Below, piece by piece: positions 52,078 through 63,456 of a stretch of 64,000 nt of DNA (positions are counted from its first letter, which is position 1; each line of letters opens with the position of its first letter). The position numbers and the translations under genes were made by a program. Location of the stretch: positions 1,302,001 through 1,366,000 of the forward strand of contig NZ_CP116256.1 in NCBI RefSeq assembly GCF_027947575.1, in the 5' to 3' direction. This DNA is from Streptomyces rubrogriseus. Lineage in GTDB: Bacteria; Actinomycetota; Actinomycetes; Streptomycetales; Streptomycetaceae. The notes below the pieces were generated by a model, which saw nothing but the letters and a program-made list of their open reading frames with translations, was not told where the DNA came from and made no database searches.

Positions 52078-53354
52078 TTCAAGCCTCCGGAAGGCGTGTT
52101 CCAAGGTTCACCGGAACCCGGTGCGTCGAAGTCGTGGGACGGCGACGGCGCACCGGGGGTTGATTCAGGGGCGGGACCGCTGTTGTACGTGTCGCTGGGG
52201 TAGTACGTGTCGTATACCGCGTTCGTCTCACGGGTGTCGTACACGTCACTCGAGCCGTAGCCCGGGGCGGGGGGCGCGGAGTACTGCGCGGAGTAGGCCG
52301 CGGAGTGGTCCGCCGCCTCCGAGGTGCCGTAGACCGGGATGGTGTGTCCGGTGTCGTTGAGCGGGTCGTAGGCCGACGGGGGTGCCTCGCCGACCGGGGG
52401 CGGCGACGGTATGGGCCAGCTGCCCGAGGTGCTGCCGCCGCCGTCCACGACCGGCATCGCCTCGGTGGGCCGCAGGTCGGACGGCAGCCGGGCGGCGGCC
52501 GGGTCGGCCGTCAGCGGCGGCCGGCCCGCGCCGGAGGAGCCGGACACGGCACGGTAGGCCGCCGCGAAGCCGCTCGGGGGCTCCGGCGCGGTGAGGCGCT
52601 CCGCGGGTTCGTACAGCGGGGCGGACGGGGACGCGCCGCGTGACCGGGACCGCCCGGCGCCCTCGTAGCCGGGCAGGGCGGCGGCCCTCGGCCGGCTCTC
52701 CGCCGCCTCCTCGTCCTCCTCGCGAACGGGCCGCTCCCCGGTCCCGAGGAGACCGGCGATCCGGTCGGCGACCTTGCGCTTGACCGGGCGGGGCGCCGCG
52801 CGCAGCGCCAGGGCCGCCATGACGCCGACCACGGACAGGGCGTACAGGACCACGAAGACCGGCTTCGCGGCGCGACCCGCGTAGAGCCCGTGCAGCAGGG
52901 CCAGGCACCACGCCGGATAGGCCAGCATGTGCATGGCCCGCCAGCGGGCCGCCACCGGGGCCGGGGAGGCGAAGCGGTTGCGCAGGGCTCCGGTGACCCC
53001 CACGAAGATCATGAGCATGCTGGCCAGGGTGCCGAAGCCGATGAGGACGGCCCGGCCGCCGAACGCCTCGTCCTCCGTGGCCAGGAGCCCGAACGGGAGG
53101 ACCGCGGCGACCCAGGTGGTGTGGTCCAGGACCAGCTTGACCACGATGTGCACCAGCAGGAAGACGACCGAGGCGACCGCGGTGGTCCGGTGCACCGCCT
53201 GGGCCAGGATCCGCTGCCGGGTGTCGAGGACGATCCGGTCCTGGGCGAGCAGACCCCAGATCACCGAGCAGCTGAGGAAGACGAGGGAGAGGACGCCGGC
53301 GCCGAAGTTCAGGAACTGGGCGAAGGTGTCGTCCACCGTGCTGTCGTTCGTCAC
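52074..53354 (-). CDS. Ferric-reductase-like transmembrane protein with long disordered tail
   Basis: 426 residues. Six hydrophobic segments occupy residues ~15-220 (FLNFGAGVLSLVFLSCSVIWGL; TTAVASVVFLLVHIVVKLVL; VLIGFGTLASMLMIFVGVTG; AYPAWCLALLHGLYAG; VFVVLYALSVVGVMAAL). Histidines in HRTTAVASVVFLLVH and MHMLAY ... LLH are placed to bind heme, as in the ferric reductase/MsrQ-like superfamily. The last ~200 residues are Pro/Ser/Tyr-rich and disordered. GTG start at 53354, GGGGAGG upstream; the adjacent GTG 53357 is possible. With the NuoF-ferredoxin fusion it forms a compact electron-transfer pair. Confidence 0.8.
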   Translation of the reverse strand: MTNDSTVDDTFAQFLNFGAGVLSLVFLSCSVIWGLLAQDRIVLDTRQRILAQAVHRTTAVASVVFLLVHIVVKLVLDHTTWVAAVLPFGLLATEDEAFGGRAVLIGFGTLASMLMIFVGVTGALRNRFASPAPVAARWRAMHMLAYPAWCLALLHGLYAGRAAKPVFVVLYALSVVGVMAALALRAAPRPVKRKVADRIAGLLGTGERPVREEDEEAAESRPRAAALPGYEGAGRSRSRGASPSAPLYEPAERLTAPEPPSGFAAAYRAVSGSSGAGRPPLTADPAAARLPSDLRPTEAMPVVDGGGSTSGSWPIPSPPPVGEAPPSAYDPLNDTGHTIPVYGTSEAADHSAAYSAQYSAPPAPGYGSSDVYDTRETNAVYDTYYPSDTYNSGPAPESTPGAPSPSHDFDAPGSGEPWNTPSGGLN

Positions 53355-53571
53355 CACGACAGGCCTCCCCACGTCAGGGACGTGAGGGGAGGCGGCGCAC
53401 TGGTGTCGCGAGGGTGGATCGGGGGAGGGTTCATGGGGGCAACTCCGGAGCGGTTCGGGAAAGCGGTCCCGCTGCCGCACTCTAAGTGGCGCCATACCCG
53501 TGGGTAGGGGGTTTGAGTTATTGCGTTGTTATCAAATGACAGCGCGCTCGTGCTGGTGTCCCTTAGTGGTC

Positions 53572-53586
53572 GTTACGCGAAGTAAC
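53572..53586. promoter_or_regulatory. Palindrome upstream of the electron-transfer operon
   Basis: GTTACGCGAAGTAAC, arms GTTAC/GTAAC, flanked more widely by GGTC and GACC. It lies ~220 bp upstream of the ferric-reductase-like gene in the A/T-richest part of the 350-bp gap 53355-53705, which holds no gene. Possibly an operator; no regulator is recognised. Confidence 0.3.
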
Positions 53587-53693
53587 CTTTGACCTTGGTT
53601 CAGGTTCGCCTCCGTTTTCCGGATGCCGGGCCCCGGATTCCGGTCGGCCGCGCACGGCGCGGAAGCCCGTCGCGGCCCCCTCGGCGACTGCGG

Positions 53694-53699
53694 TACCCT
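53694..53699 (+). promoter_or_regulatory. Putative -10 box of the leuS leader transcript
   Basis: TACCCT lies 6 nt before the leader-peptide ATG at 53706, so transcription probably begins at that ATG and the leader peptide is leaderless. No clear -35 box. Confidence 0.5.
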
Positions 53700-53705
53700 G
53701 ACGCC

Positions 53706-53744
53706 ATGCGTGCCGTACGCCTTCTGCTTAGCGAGCCGCGCTGA
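53706..53744 (+). CDS. leuS leader peptide (MRAVRLLLSEPR)
   Basis: A 12-codon ORF with three consecutive leucine codons (CTT CTG CTT) near its middle, ending in TGA. It sits ~150 bases upstream of leuS and ~50 bases before an intrinsic terminator. Stalling of the ribosome at the leucine codons when charged tRNA-Leu is low would let transcription continue into leuS, as in classical amino-acid attenuators. Function inferred from layout. Confidence 0.7.
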   Translation: MRAVRLLLSEPR

Positions 53745-53791
53745 TCAGTCCCGACCCCGGTCGTAGTCCGGTGGCCGGAATCGGCGCGGCG

Positions 53792-53817
53792 TCCCCTCCT
53801 GTGCGAGGGGATTTTTC
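53792..53817 (+). terminator. Attenuator terminator in the leuS leader
   Basis: TCCCCTC (53792-53798) pairs with GAGGGGA (53805-53811) and is followed by TTTTTC, a T run unusual in this genome. It lies 48 bases after the leader ORF and 77 bases before leuS. The intervening GC-rich sequence (GACCCCGGTCGTAGTCCGGTGG) can form competing pairings. Confidence 0.75.
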
Positions 53818-53893
53818 ATTTCCCGGCCTTCGCAGCCGCTGGTCATGAAGGTCGCAGCCGCTGGCAGAGACGATCGATGGAGCTTTGAGGATC

Positions 53894-56794
<2,901 letters not shown>

Positions 56795-56804
56795 GCGGTG
56801 CACA

Positions 56805-56878
56805 GGGGGCGGCCCGGCCGCCCCCTACGGGTCCGGTGCGGGCAGGTTCGGGGTTCTTGCGGAACCCTGGGCCTGCCC
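56805..56878 (+). terminator. Double terminator after leuS
   Basis: Hairpin 1: GGGGGCGG (56805-56812) with CCGCCCCC (56818-56825). Hairpin 2: GGGCAGG..GGGTTC (56840-56856) with GGAACCC..CCTGCCC (56861-56878), loop TTGC. Two successive hairpins insulate the next gene. Confidence 0.7.
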
Positions 56879-56964
56879 GTTGCGTTTACCGTGGAAGAGC
56901 GGCACGACGGGTGCCGCGCCGTGGCCGGCCGGCCCGCGGGCCGGACGCTCGGAGGAGGAGCCCA

Positions 56965-57741
56965 GTGGAAGCAGCGCTCACCGTCTTCGCCCTGCTCTTC
57001 CTGCTCGCCGTAGTGCTGGGTGTCTACGCCACGGTGAAGGCCGTCGGCGCCGCCAAGCGCAGCGTGGACCGCGGCATCTCCCAGGCGCGCCGCACCGTGG
57101 AGGACCACACTCTGCGGGCCAGGTCCCTGGTGCAGGTGGGCCCGGCGGCCGAGCTGGCACAGCTGCGGCTGACGCTGCGCACCTCCATGCGGGCCACGCA
57201 GGACGCGCTGCACGCGCGCGTGGCCGAGGACGAGTCCCTCAAGGAGTCCCTCGCCCTCTTCGAGCGGCTCAGCGCCCACGGCTTCGAGCTGGACGGCGAG
57301 CTGCGGCGGCTGGAGTCCGAGCCGGACCGCGCCACCCTCGCCGAGCGCCTGCCCGGACTGCGCGAGCGCACCGAGCGCATCACGCGGTCGGCCGACGCCC
57401 TGCGTTGGGCGGCCCGCGACCGTGCCCGCCACTTCGCGGACGACGACCTGGACTCGCTGAGCGCGCAGATCGACGTGGAGGCCGGTGCCCTGCGGCACTG
57501 GACGGAGACGAAGACGCAGGCGGAGGCGGCGGCCGGGACCGGTCCGGGGGAGACGCCGCCCGCGCCGCCGTCCTGGCCCGAGGCCCCGCCCGCCGACGCC
57601 GCGTCCGCCCGGCAGACCTGGCCGGACTCCCCGGCGCGGGAGCCGGCGGAGGGAAACCCGGCCCGGCCCGCCATCACCCCGCCGGCCGCGAGCCCCGTCT
57701 ACCCGTGGCAGAAGAAGGCCCGCCCGGAGAGTACGACCTGA
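56965..57741 (+). CDS. Membrane-anchored coiled-coil protein, unknown function
   Basis: 258 residues. One membrane helix at residues ~4-24 (ALTVFALLFLLAVVLGVYATV), then ~160 residues of helical, charged, coiled-coil character (AKRSVDRGISQARRTVEDHTLRARS ... LFERLSAHGFELDGELRRLESEPD ... LPGLRERTERITRSADALRW). The end is Pro/Ala-rich. No enzyme motif. GTG start with a very strong GGAGGAGGAG. Topology suggests the coiled coil is cytoplasmic; it may be a scaffold. I recall similar proteins beside leuS in other streptomycetes. Confidence 0.68.
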   Translation: MEAALTVFALLFLLAVVLGVYATVKAVGAAKRSVDRGISQARRTVEDHTLRARSLVQVGPAAELAQLRLTLRTSMRATQDALHARVAEDESLKESLALFERLSAHGFELDGELRRLESEPDRATLAERLPGLRERTERITRSADALRWAARDRARHFADDDLDSLSAQIDVEAGALRHWTETKTQAEAAAGTGPGETPPAPPSWPEAPPADAASARQTWPDSPAREPAEGNPARPAITPPAASPVYPWQKKARPESTT

Positions 57742-57819
57742 CCGACCCCGCCGAACCGGTCGCGGCCCTGTGAACGCCCGGTCGCCGGGGCCGGACTGCC
57801 GCACGGGCACTACGCCAGG

Positions 57820-57825
57820 TAACCT
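57820..57825 (+). promoter_or_regulatory. Putative -10 box of the degV gene (leaderless start)
   Basis: TAACCT lies 7 nt before ATG 57833. The intervening CCAGCTC has no ribosome binding site. Confidence 0.45.
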
Positions 57826-57832
57826 CCAGCTC

Positions 57833-58678
57833 ATGTCCCGCCATGTCGCTATCGTCACGGATTCAACGGCCTACCTCCCGGCCCGGGCGATGGAGCGGCA
57901 CGGCATCACCGCGGTACCCCTGACCGTCGTCCTGGGTGACCGGGCCCTGGAGGAGGGCACCGAGATCTCGACCCGTTCCCTGGCCCAGGCGCTGCAGAAA
58001 CGGCGACCCGTCACCACCTCCCGCCCGAGCCCCGAGCTCTTCGCCGAGACCTACCGCAGGATCGCCGAGTCCGGCGCCGACGGCATCGTCTCCCTGCACC
58101 TGTCCGCAGAACTCTCCGGCACCCACGACGCGGCCGTCCTCGCGGCGCGCGAGGCGCCCGTCCCGGTCCGCGTCGTGGACACCGGGGTGATCGCGATGGC
58201 TCTGGGGTTCTGCGCGCTCGCCGCCGCGGACACGGCGGAGGCGGGCGGCACGGTGGACGAGGCCGTCACGGCCGCGGAGAAGCGGGCCGCGGGCACCTCC
58301 GCCTACTTCTACGTCGACACCCTCGACTATCTGCGCCGCGGCGGCCGGATCGGGGCGGCCCAGGCGCTGTTCGGCTCCGCCCTCGCCGTGAAACCCCTGC
58401 TCCAGCTGGAGGGGGGCCGCATCGAACCCCTGGAGAAGGTCCGGACGGCGTCCAAGGCCATCGCCCGGCTGGAGGAGATCGCCGCCGACCGGGCGGGCGG
58501 CGCGCCCGTCGACATCGCCGTGCACCATCTCGCCGCCCCGGACCGGGCGTCGGCCCTGGCGGACCGTCTGCGGGACCGGGTTCCCGGGTTGGCCGACCTG
58601 CACGTGAGCGAGGTCGGCGCGGTGATCGGCGCGCACACGGGGCCGGGGCTGCTGGGGGTCGTGGTCTCGTCGCGGTGA
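57833..58678 (+). CDS. DegV family fatty-acid-binding protein
   Basis: 281 residues. N-terminal strand AIVTDSTAYLPARAMERHGITAVPLTVVLGD, VTTSRPSPELFAETY, ISLHLSAELSGTHDAAVLA-type loop (here GIVSLHLSAELSGTHDAAV), VVDTGVIAMALGF and VDTLDYLRRGGRIGAAQALFGSALAVKPLLQLEGG are DegV/FakB signatures. FakB proteins present fatty acids to the kinase FakA; whether this genome has a FakA cannot be seen here. It precedes comEA by 137 bases. Confidence 0.9.
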   Translation: MSRHVAIVTDSTAYLPARAMERHGITAVPLTVVLGDRALEEGTEISTRSLAQALQKRRPVTTSRPSPELFAETYRRIAESGADGIVSLHLSAELSGTHDAAVLAAREAPVPVRVVDTGVIAMALGFCALAAADTAEAGGTVDEAVTAAEKRAAGTSAYFYVDTLDYLRRGGRIGAAQALFGSALAVKPLLQLEGGRIEPLEKVRTASKAIARLEEIAADRAGGAPVDIAVHHLAAPDRASALADRLRDRVPGLADLHVSEVGAVIGAHTGPGLLGVVVSSR

Positions 58679-58814
58679 GCGGGTGCCGGGCCGTGTGGGG
58701 CGGGCGGGTGCGGGCGCTGCCTTGCTGCCGCCGCACCTCGTGAGGGGGACGGAGTTTTCCACAACCCGTGGGTAGTCCCCGGGAATCAAGCATGATCATC
58801 GCGGGTGTGCCGAA

Positions 58815-59861
58815 GTGCCCGATCCTCCTCGCATGGCTCTTCGATCACGCTCACGCACCGCGTCCGCGACCAGTGGCCCGGGCCGCCCCCCGGCCTCCGA
58901 CGGCCGCCTCGCCCACCGCCGCGCACCCGGCTCCCGCACCCACGCCCGCCACCGCTCCCACGCCCGGCACGGCCGCCGGCACGCGGCGCCCGAGGAGTTG
59001 CGGCGGAGGGCGGAGACGCTGTTCGGGGAGCGCGCCGAGGGATACGACCTCGCGGGGCCCGAGAGGGCCCACGGGGAGACGGGGAAGGGGCCGCCGGTGC
59101 CCCGCCTCGACACTCCCACCGGCCCCGGGACGACCTGGCGGGAGCGGGCCGGGCAGGCACTGCGGGAGCGGATGCCGCTGTGGCTGCAGACCCGCTGCGG
59201 CCTGGAGCGGCGCAGTGTCGCGGCGCTCACGGTGCTGCTCGTCGTCGCGGCGGCCTTCGCGGTGCAGCACTTCTGGTCCGGCCGCACCCAGTCGGTGGCG
59301 GCACCCGAGGTGGTGCGGGAGGCGGCGGCATACGGAGCGGGGAAACCGGAGCCGACGGCCGAGGACCGCGACACGACCGGCGGGCCCGGACCCAAGGCGG
59401 CGGCCACGGCCACGGCCGGGCCCCAGATCGTGGTGGACGTCGGCGGCAAGGTCCGCGAACCCGGGGTCCACAGCCTCCCGGCCGGCTCACGCGTCGCGGA
59501 CGCCCTGCGGGCCGCCGGAGGGGTGCGGCCCGGCACGAAGACCGACGGACTGAACCGCGCCCGCTTCCTGGTGGACGGCGAGCAGGTGATCGTCGGAGCA
59601 CCCGCGCCCGTGCCCCGGCCGGGGGCGGGACCCGCCCCGGACGGGCCGACGGGTGCGGCGGGGCCCGCGGCGCCGGTGTCCCTCAACACCGCGACCACCG
59701 ACCAGCTCGACACCCTCCCCGGCGTCGGCCCGGTCCTCGCCCAGCACATCATCGACTACCGCACCCAGCACGGCGGTTTCCGCTCGGTCGACGAACTGCG
59801 CGAGGTCAACGGCATCGGCGAGCGCCGCTTCGCCGACCTGCGGGATCTCGTGCGGCCATGA
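58815..59861 (+). CDS. comEA: ComEA-like helix-hairpin-helix DNA-binding protein
   Basis: 348 residues. A long, basic, disordered N-terminus (~130 residues) precedes one membrane helix (about residues 136-154, SVAALTVLLVVAAAFAVQHFW). Outside lies an SLBB domain (IVVDVGGKVREPGVHSLPAGSRVADALRAAGG) and a C-terminal helix-hairpin-helix pair (SLNTATTDQLDTLPGVGPVLAQHIIDYR ... LREVNGIGERRFADLRDLV). In competent bacteria ComEA binds incoming DNA; no competence is established for Streptomyces. The start is uncertain: GTG 58815 or ATG 58833, neither with a ribosome binding site. Its stop overlaps comEC (ATGA). Confidence 0.85.
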   Translation: MPDPPRMALRSRSRTASATSGPGRPPASDGRLAHRRAPGSRTHARHRSHARHGRRHAAPEELRRRAETLFGERAEGYDLAGPERAHGETGKGPPVPRLDTPTGPGTTWRERAGQALRERMPLWLQTRCGLERRSVAALTVLLVVAAAFAVQHFWSGRTQSVAAPEVVREAAAYGAGKPEPTAEDRDTTGGPGPKAAATATAGPQIVVDVGGKVREPGVHSLPAGSRVADALRAAGGVRPGTKTDGLNRARFLVDGEQVIVGAPAPVPRPGAGPAPDGPTGAAGPAAPVSLNTATTDQLDTLPGVGPVLAQHIIDYRTQHGGFRSVDELREVNGIGERRFADLRDLVRP

Positions 59862-62424
59862 GCAGGCACGTGACCGGAGCGGACCGGCCGGACGGGCTCG
59901 CCGGTTCCGGCCGGCCCCCGGCCGGGCCCCCGCGCGCCGCCGTGCACGCCGCCTCCGGCCACCGGCTGGGCGCGGCGCACCCCGGCAGGAGGGCCCCGCC
60001 GACCTGCGCCTGGTCCCGCCCGCCCTCGCGGCCTGGGCGACGGCGGCGGTGGCGCTGGACGTGCCGGCCGGCTGGGCCGTGGGCGTGGTGACGGGCGCCC
60101 TGCTCCTGGCCGGGGCACTGCTGTCGGCGTCGCCGCGGGGACGGTCCCGCGCACCGGTCGCCGCCCTGCTCCTCTGCGTCGCCGCGTCCGCCGCCTCGGC
60201 CGCACTGCACGGCGCCGACCTGCGCCGCGGGCCCGTCCCCGAGGCGGCCCGGCACTACGCCACCGTCACCGCAGAGGTGGAGGTCACCGGCGACCCCCGC
60301 CTCACCCGGCCGCGCGTCCGGGGCGACCGTGCGGTGCCGCCCACGGTGCTCATCGAGGCCGAGGTGCGGCGGGTGAGCGGGGCGGCCGGGACGGCGGTGA
60401 CGACCCGGACGCCGGTGCTCGTCCTCGTCGACGTCGGCGGGGGAGACGAGCGGTCCGCCACCCGGCCCGCGCCCGCCCGCTGGCTGACCCTGCTGCCCAC
60501 CACACGGCTCCGCGTCACGGCACGGCTCTCGCCCCCGAGAGAGCGCGGCGACCGGATCGCCGCGGTGCTGCGGGTACGCGCCGGCCGACGGCCACCCGAC
60601 GTGCTGGCGGAGCCGTCGGCGGCGCAGCGCCTGGCGGGACGGTTGCGCGAGGGCCTGCGCGAGGCGACCGAGGACCTGCCGACGGACGCGAGAGCGCTGC
60701 TGCCGGGCCTGGTCGTCGGCGACACCGCACGCGTCACACCGGAGCTGGAGGAGGCGTTCAAGGAGACCGACCTGACACACACCCTGGCCGTGTCGGGCGC
60801 CAACTTCACGATCGTGCTCGCACTGCTCCTCGGCCCACCGGGCCTGGCCCAGCGCAGTGAGCGCCGAGGACTGGCGCCCCGCCTCGGCCTGCCCCTGCGG
60901 ACGACCGCGCTGCTCGGCGGGCTGCTCGCGTCGGCCTTCGTCGTCGTGTGCCGGCCCGACCCCAGCGTGCTGCGGGCGGCCGCCTGCGGGTCCGTCGCCC
61001 TGCTCGCCCTGGCCACCGGGCGCCGCAGATCACTCCTGCCGGCCCTGGCGACGGCGGTCCTGCTCCTGGTGCTCTACGACCCCTGGCTGGCCCGCAGTTA
61101 CGGCTTCCTGCTCTCCGTGCTGGCCACGGGGGCGCTGCTCACGCTCGCTCCCCGGTGGAGCGCGGCGCTGCGCCGGCGCCGGGTCCCGCCCCGGCTGGCG
61201 GAGGCGCTGGCCGCCGCGGGTGCCGCGCAGGCCCTGTGCGCGCCGGTGGTCGCGGTGCTGTCGGCGCGGGTGAGCCTGGTGGGCGTGCCGTGCAACCTGC
61301 TGGCGGAGTTCGCGGTGGCACCGGCCACCGTGCTCGGCTTCGCGGCTCTGGCGACGGCGCCGGCGGCGATGCCCCTGGCCAAGGGCCTGGCCTGGTGCGG
61401 GGGCTGGCCGGCCGAGTGGATCGCGGCGATCGCCCGCACCGGGGCCGCGCTGCCCGGCGCGGGAGTGGACTGGCCGGGCAGCTGGGCCGGGGCGGCGCTG
61501 CTCGCCCTCGTCACGGTAGGCGTGCTGCCGGCAGGCCGGCGCTTGCTGCGGCACCCCTGGTGGTGCGGCGTCTGCGCGCTGCTCCTGATCCTCGTCGTAG
61601 TGCAACCGCCCCCGCTGGCCCGGCTGATCAAGGGGTGGCCCCCACCGGGGTGGCGGATGGTGATGTGCGACGTGGGCCAGGGGGACGCGCTGGTACTCGC
61701 GGCGGGCGAGGGGACGGGCGTGGTCGTGGACGCGGGCCCCGACCCCATCCTCGTCGACCACTGCCTGCGCGCCCTCGGCATCACCCGCGTGCCCCTCGTC
61801 CTGCTGACCCACTTCCACGCCGACCACGTGGCCGGGCTGCCCGGGGTGCTGCGGGGCCGCTCGGTGGGCGCGATCGAGACGACCGCCCTCGAAGAGCCCG
61901 CGGACCAGGCCGAGTTCGTCCGCCGCCAGGCGAGGGCCCGGGGCATCCCCGTGCGCCACGCGGCCACCGGCGAGCAGCGACGCTCCGGCCCGCTGTCCTG
62001 GCAGGTGGTCTGGCCCCCGCCGAGCCCGCCGACCAGCACCGCACCGGGCACGGAGGGCGGCCCCAACGACGCCAGCGTCACCCTCCTGGTCCGGACGGCG
62101 GGCATGCGCGTCCTCCTGCTCGGCGACCTGGAGCCCCCGGCCCAGCGGGAGCTGGCCCGCTCCCCGGCGGCAGCGGCGCTGAAAGGCGTCGACGTGCTGA
62201 AGGTCGCCCACCACGGCTCGGCCCACCAGGACTTCGGGTTCCTGCGCCGGGTCGCCCCGCGTCTGGCGCTCATCAGCTGCGGCGAGGACAACACCTACGG
62301 CCACCCGGCACCCGGCACCGTCGCGGCACTGCGCGCCCAGGGAGCGACGGTGCTGCGCACGGACCGGAGCGGGTCGGTGGCGGTCGCCGGGAGAGGGCAG
62401 GAGTTGCGGGTGGCGGGAGACTGA
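59858..62424 (+). CDS. comEC: ComEC/Rec2-type DNA-transport protein, frame broken by one base near the start
   Basis: Channel-type membrane protein. The natural start is ATG 59858, overlapping the comEA stop. The first ~41 codons (SRHVTGADRPDGLAG ... HRLGAAHP) read in one frame; the conserved RQEGPADLRLVPPALAAW and everything after read in another. Adding one base at the C run 59980-59983 joins them into an 855-residue protein. As written, translation from 59858 ends at 60091. Downstream parts are intact: membrane competence domain (LAVSGANFTIVLALLLGPPGLAQ), many helices, and a metallo-beta-lactamase-like domain (CDVGQGDALVLAAGEG, LLTHFHADHVAGLPG, LKVAHHGSAHQD). Confidence 0.82.
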
Positions 62425-62428
62425 GGGC

Positions 62429-63286
62429 ATGGATTCAGTTCAGGTCGATGCCTACCTCCGCCGGCTGGGAGCCGGGTACCCCGAGGAGCCCACCGCTGCA
62501 TCACTGCGCGCGCTGCACCTGCGTCATCTGCGGACGGTGCCCTTCGAGAACCTCTCGGTCCATCTGGGCGAGGAGATCGTGCTGGAGGAGCAGCGGCTGT
62601 GGGACAAGGTCGTGGGCGGGGGAAGGGGCGGGTTCTGTTACGAGCTCAACGGGCTCTTCGGGGCGTTGCTCACGGCCCTCGGGTACGAGGTCACGCCGCT
62701 GGCGGCGCGGGTGTACGGCGACGGGGACCGGCTCGGGATCCCGTACGACCACATGGCTCTGCTGGTGCGGACGGCGGACGGGGGCGACTGGCTGGCGGAC
62801 GTCGGATTCGGGGCGCACAGCCACGGTCCGCTGGCGTTCGCGGAGCGGGGCGGGCAGGTGGATCCCGGGGGGACGTTCCGGGTGGTCGAGGCGGGGTCGG
62901 ACGCGGCGGGGGCACGGGGCGGACCCGGCGGCCCTGGCGAGGCCGGCCCGGCGGCCGACCTGGACGTCCTGCGGGACGGGAAGCGCGTGTACCGGGTGGA
63001 GGCGCGGCCCAGGGTGCTCGACGACTTCGTGTCCGGCGCCTGGTGGCACAGCACCTCCCCCCGGTCGCACTTCCTCCGGTCGCCGGTCTGCTCGCGGCTC
63101 ACGGAGGACGGGGGCAGGATCACGCTCAGCGGTCGCCGGCTCACGACGACGGCCGCCGACGGTGGGCGGCAGGAGCGGGAGCTCGACACGGACGCCGACG
63201 TGCTCGCCGCCTACCGCGACCACTTCGCCATCCACCTCGACCACGTGCCGTCCGTGCCGTCCGTACCCCCTGTGTCCCGGCTGTGA
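62429..63286 (+). CDS. Arylamine N-acetyltransferase
   Basis: 285 residues. The Cys-His-Asp triad is visible: Cys in GGGRGGFCYELNGLFGALL, His in YDHMALLV, Asp in WLADVGFGAHSHGPL. The N-terminal VPFENLSVHLGEEIVL is also typical. It transfers acetyl from acetyl-CoA to arylamines or hydrazines; natural substrates vary, and related folds work in ansamycin ring closure, but no polyketide genes are nearby. A Gly/Pro/Ala-rich insertion (AAGARGGPGGPGEAGPAAD) lies near residues 155-173. ATG start 4 bases after comEC. Confidence 0.93.
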   Translation: MDSVQVDAYLRRLGAGYPEEPTAASLRALHLRHLRTVPFENLSVHLGEEIVLEEQRLWDKVVGGGRGGFCYELNGLFGALLTALGYEVTPLAARVYGDGDRLGIPYDHMALLVRTADGGDWLADVGFGAHSHGPLAFAERGGQVDPGGTFRVVEAGSDAAGARGGPGGPGEAGPAADLDVLRDGKRVYRVEARPRVLDDFVSGAWWHSTSPRSHFLRSPVCSRLTEDGGRITLSGRRLTTTAADGGRQERELDTDADVLAAYRDHFAIHLDHVPSVPSVPPVSRL

Positions 63287-63456
63287 GGAATCCCGCCCGT
63301 TGCGGTGAAACCGGAGCACACGTGTCCAGTCCTGCCCACTCCCAGCACATGCGACGGTTTCCCGCGATGTGGCCCCGTGTTGCCTCGAAAGCCACATCGG
63401 TGATCGAATGTTTCTCCGTCAACTAGTTTTCCGATGTCGTGCAGAGGGTGTCGCAA

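Noticed and set aside
58678..63286. Competence or DNA-uptake island
   Set aside because: Only comEA and comEC are present, with no pilus or ComFA genes; these two are common in actinobacteria without shown competence.
62429..63286. Part of an ansamycin-type biosynthetic cluster
   Set aside because: The acetyltransferase stands alone; no polyketide or AHBA synthesis genes occur nearby.
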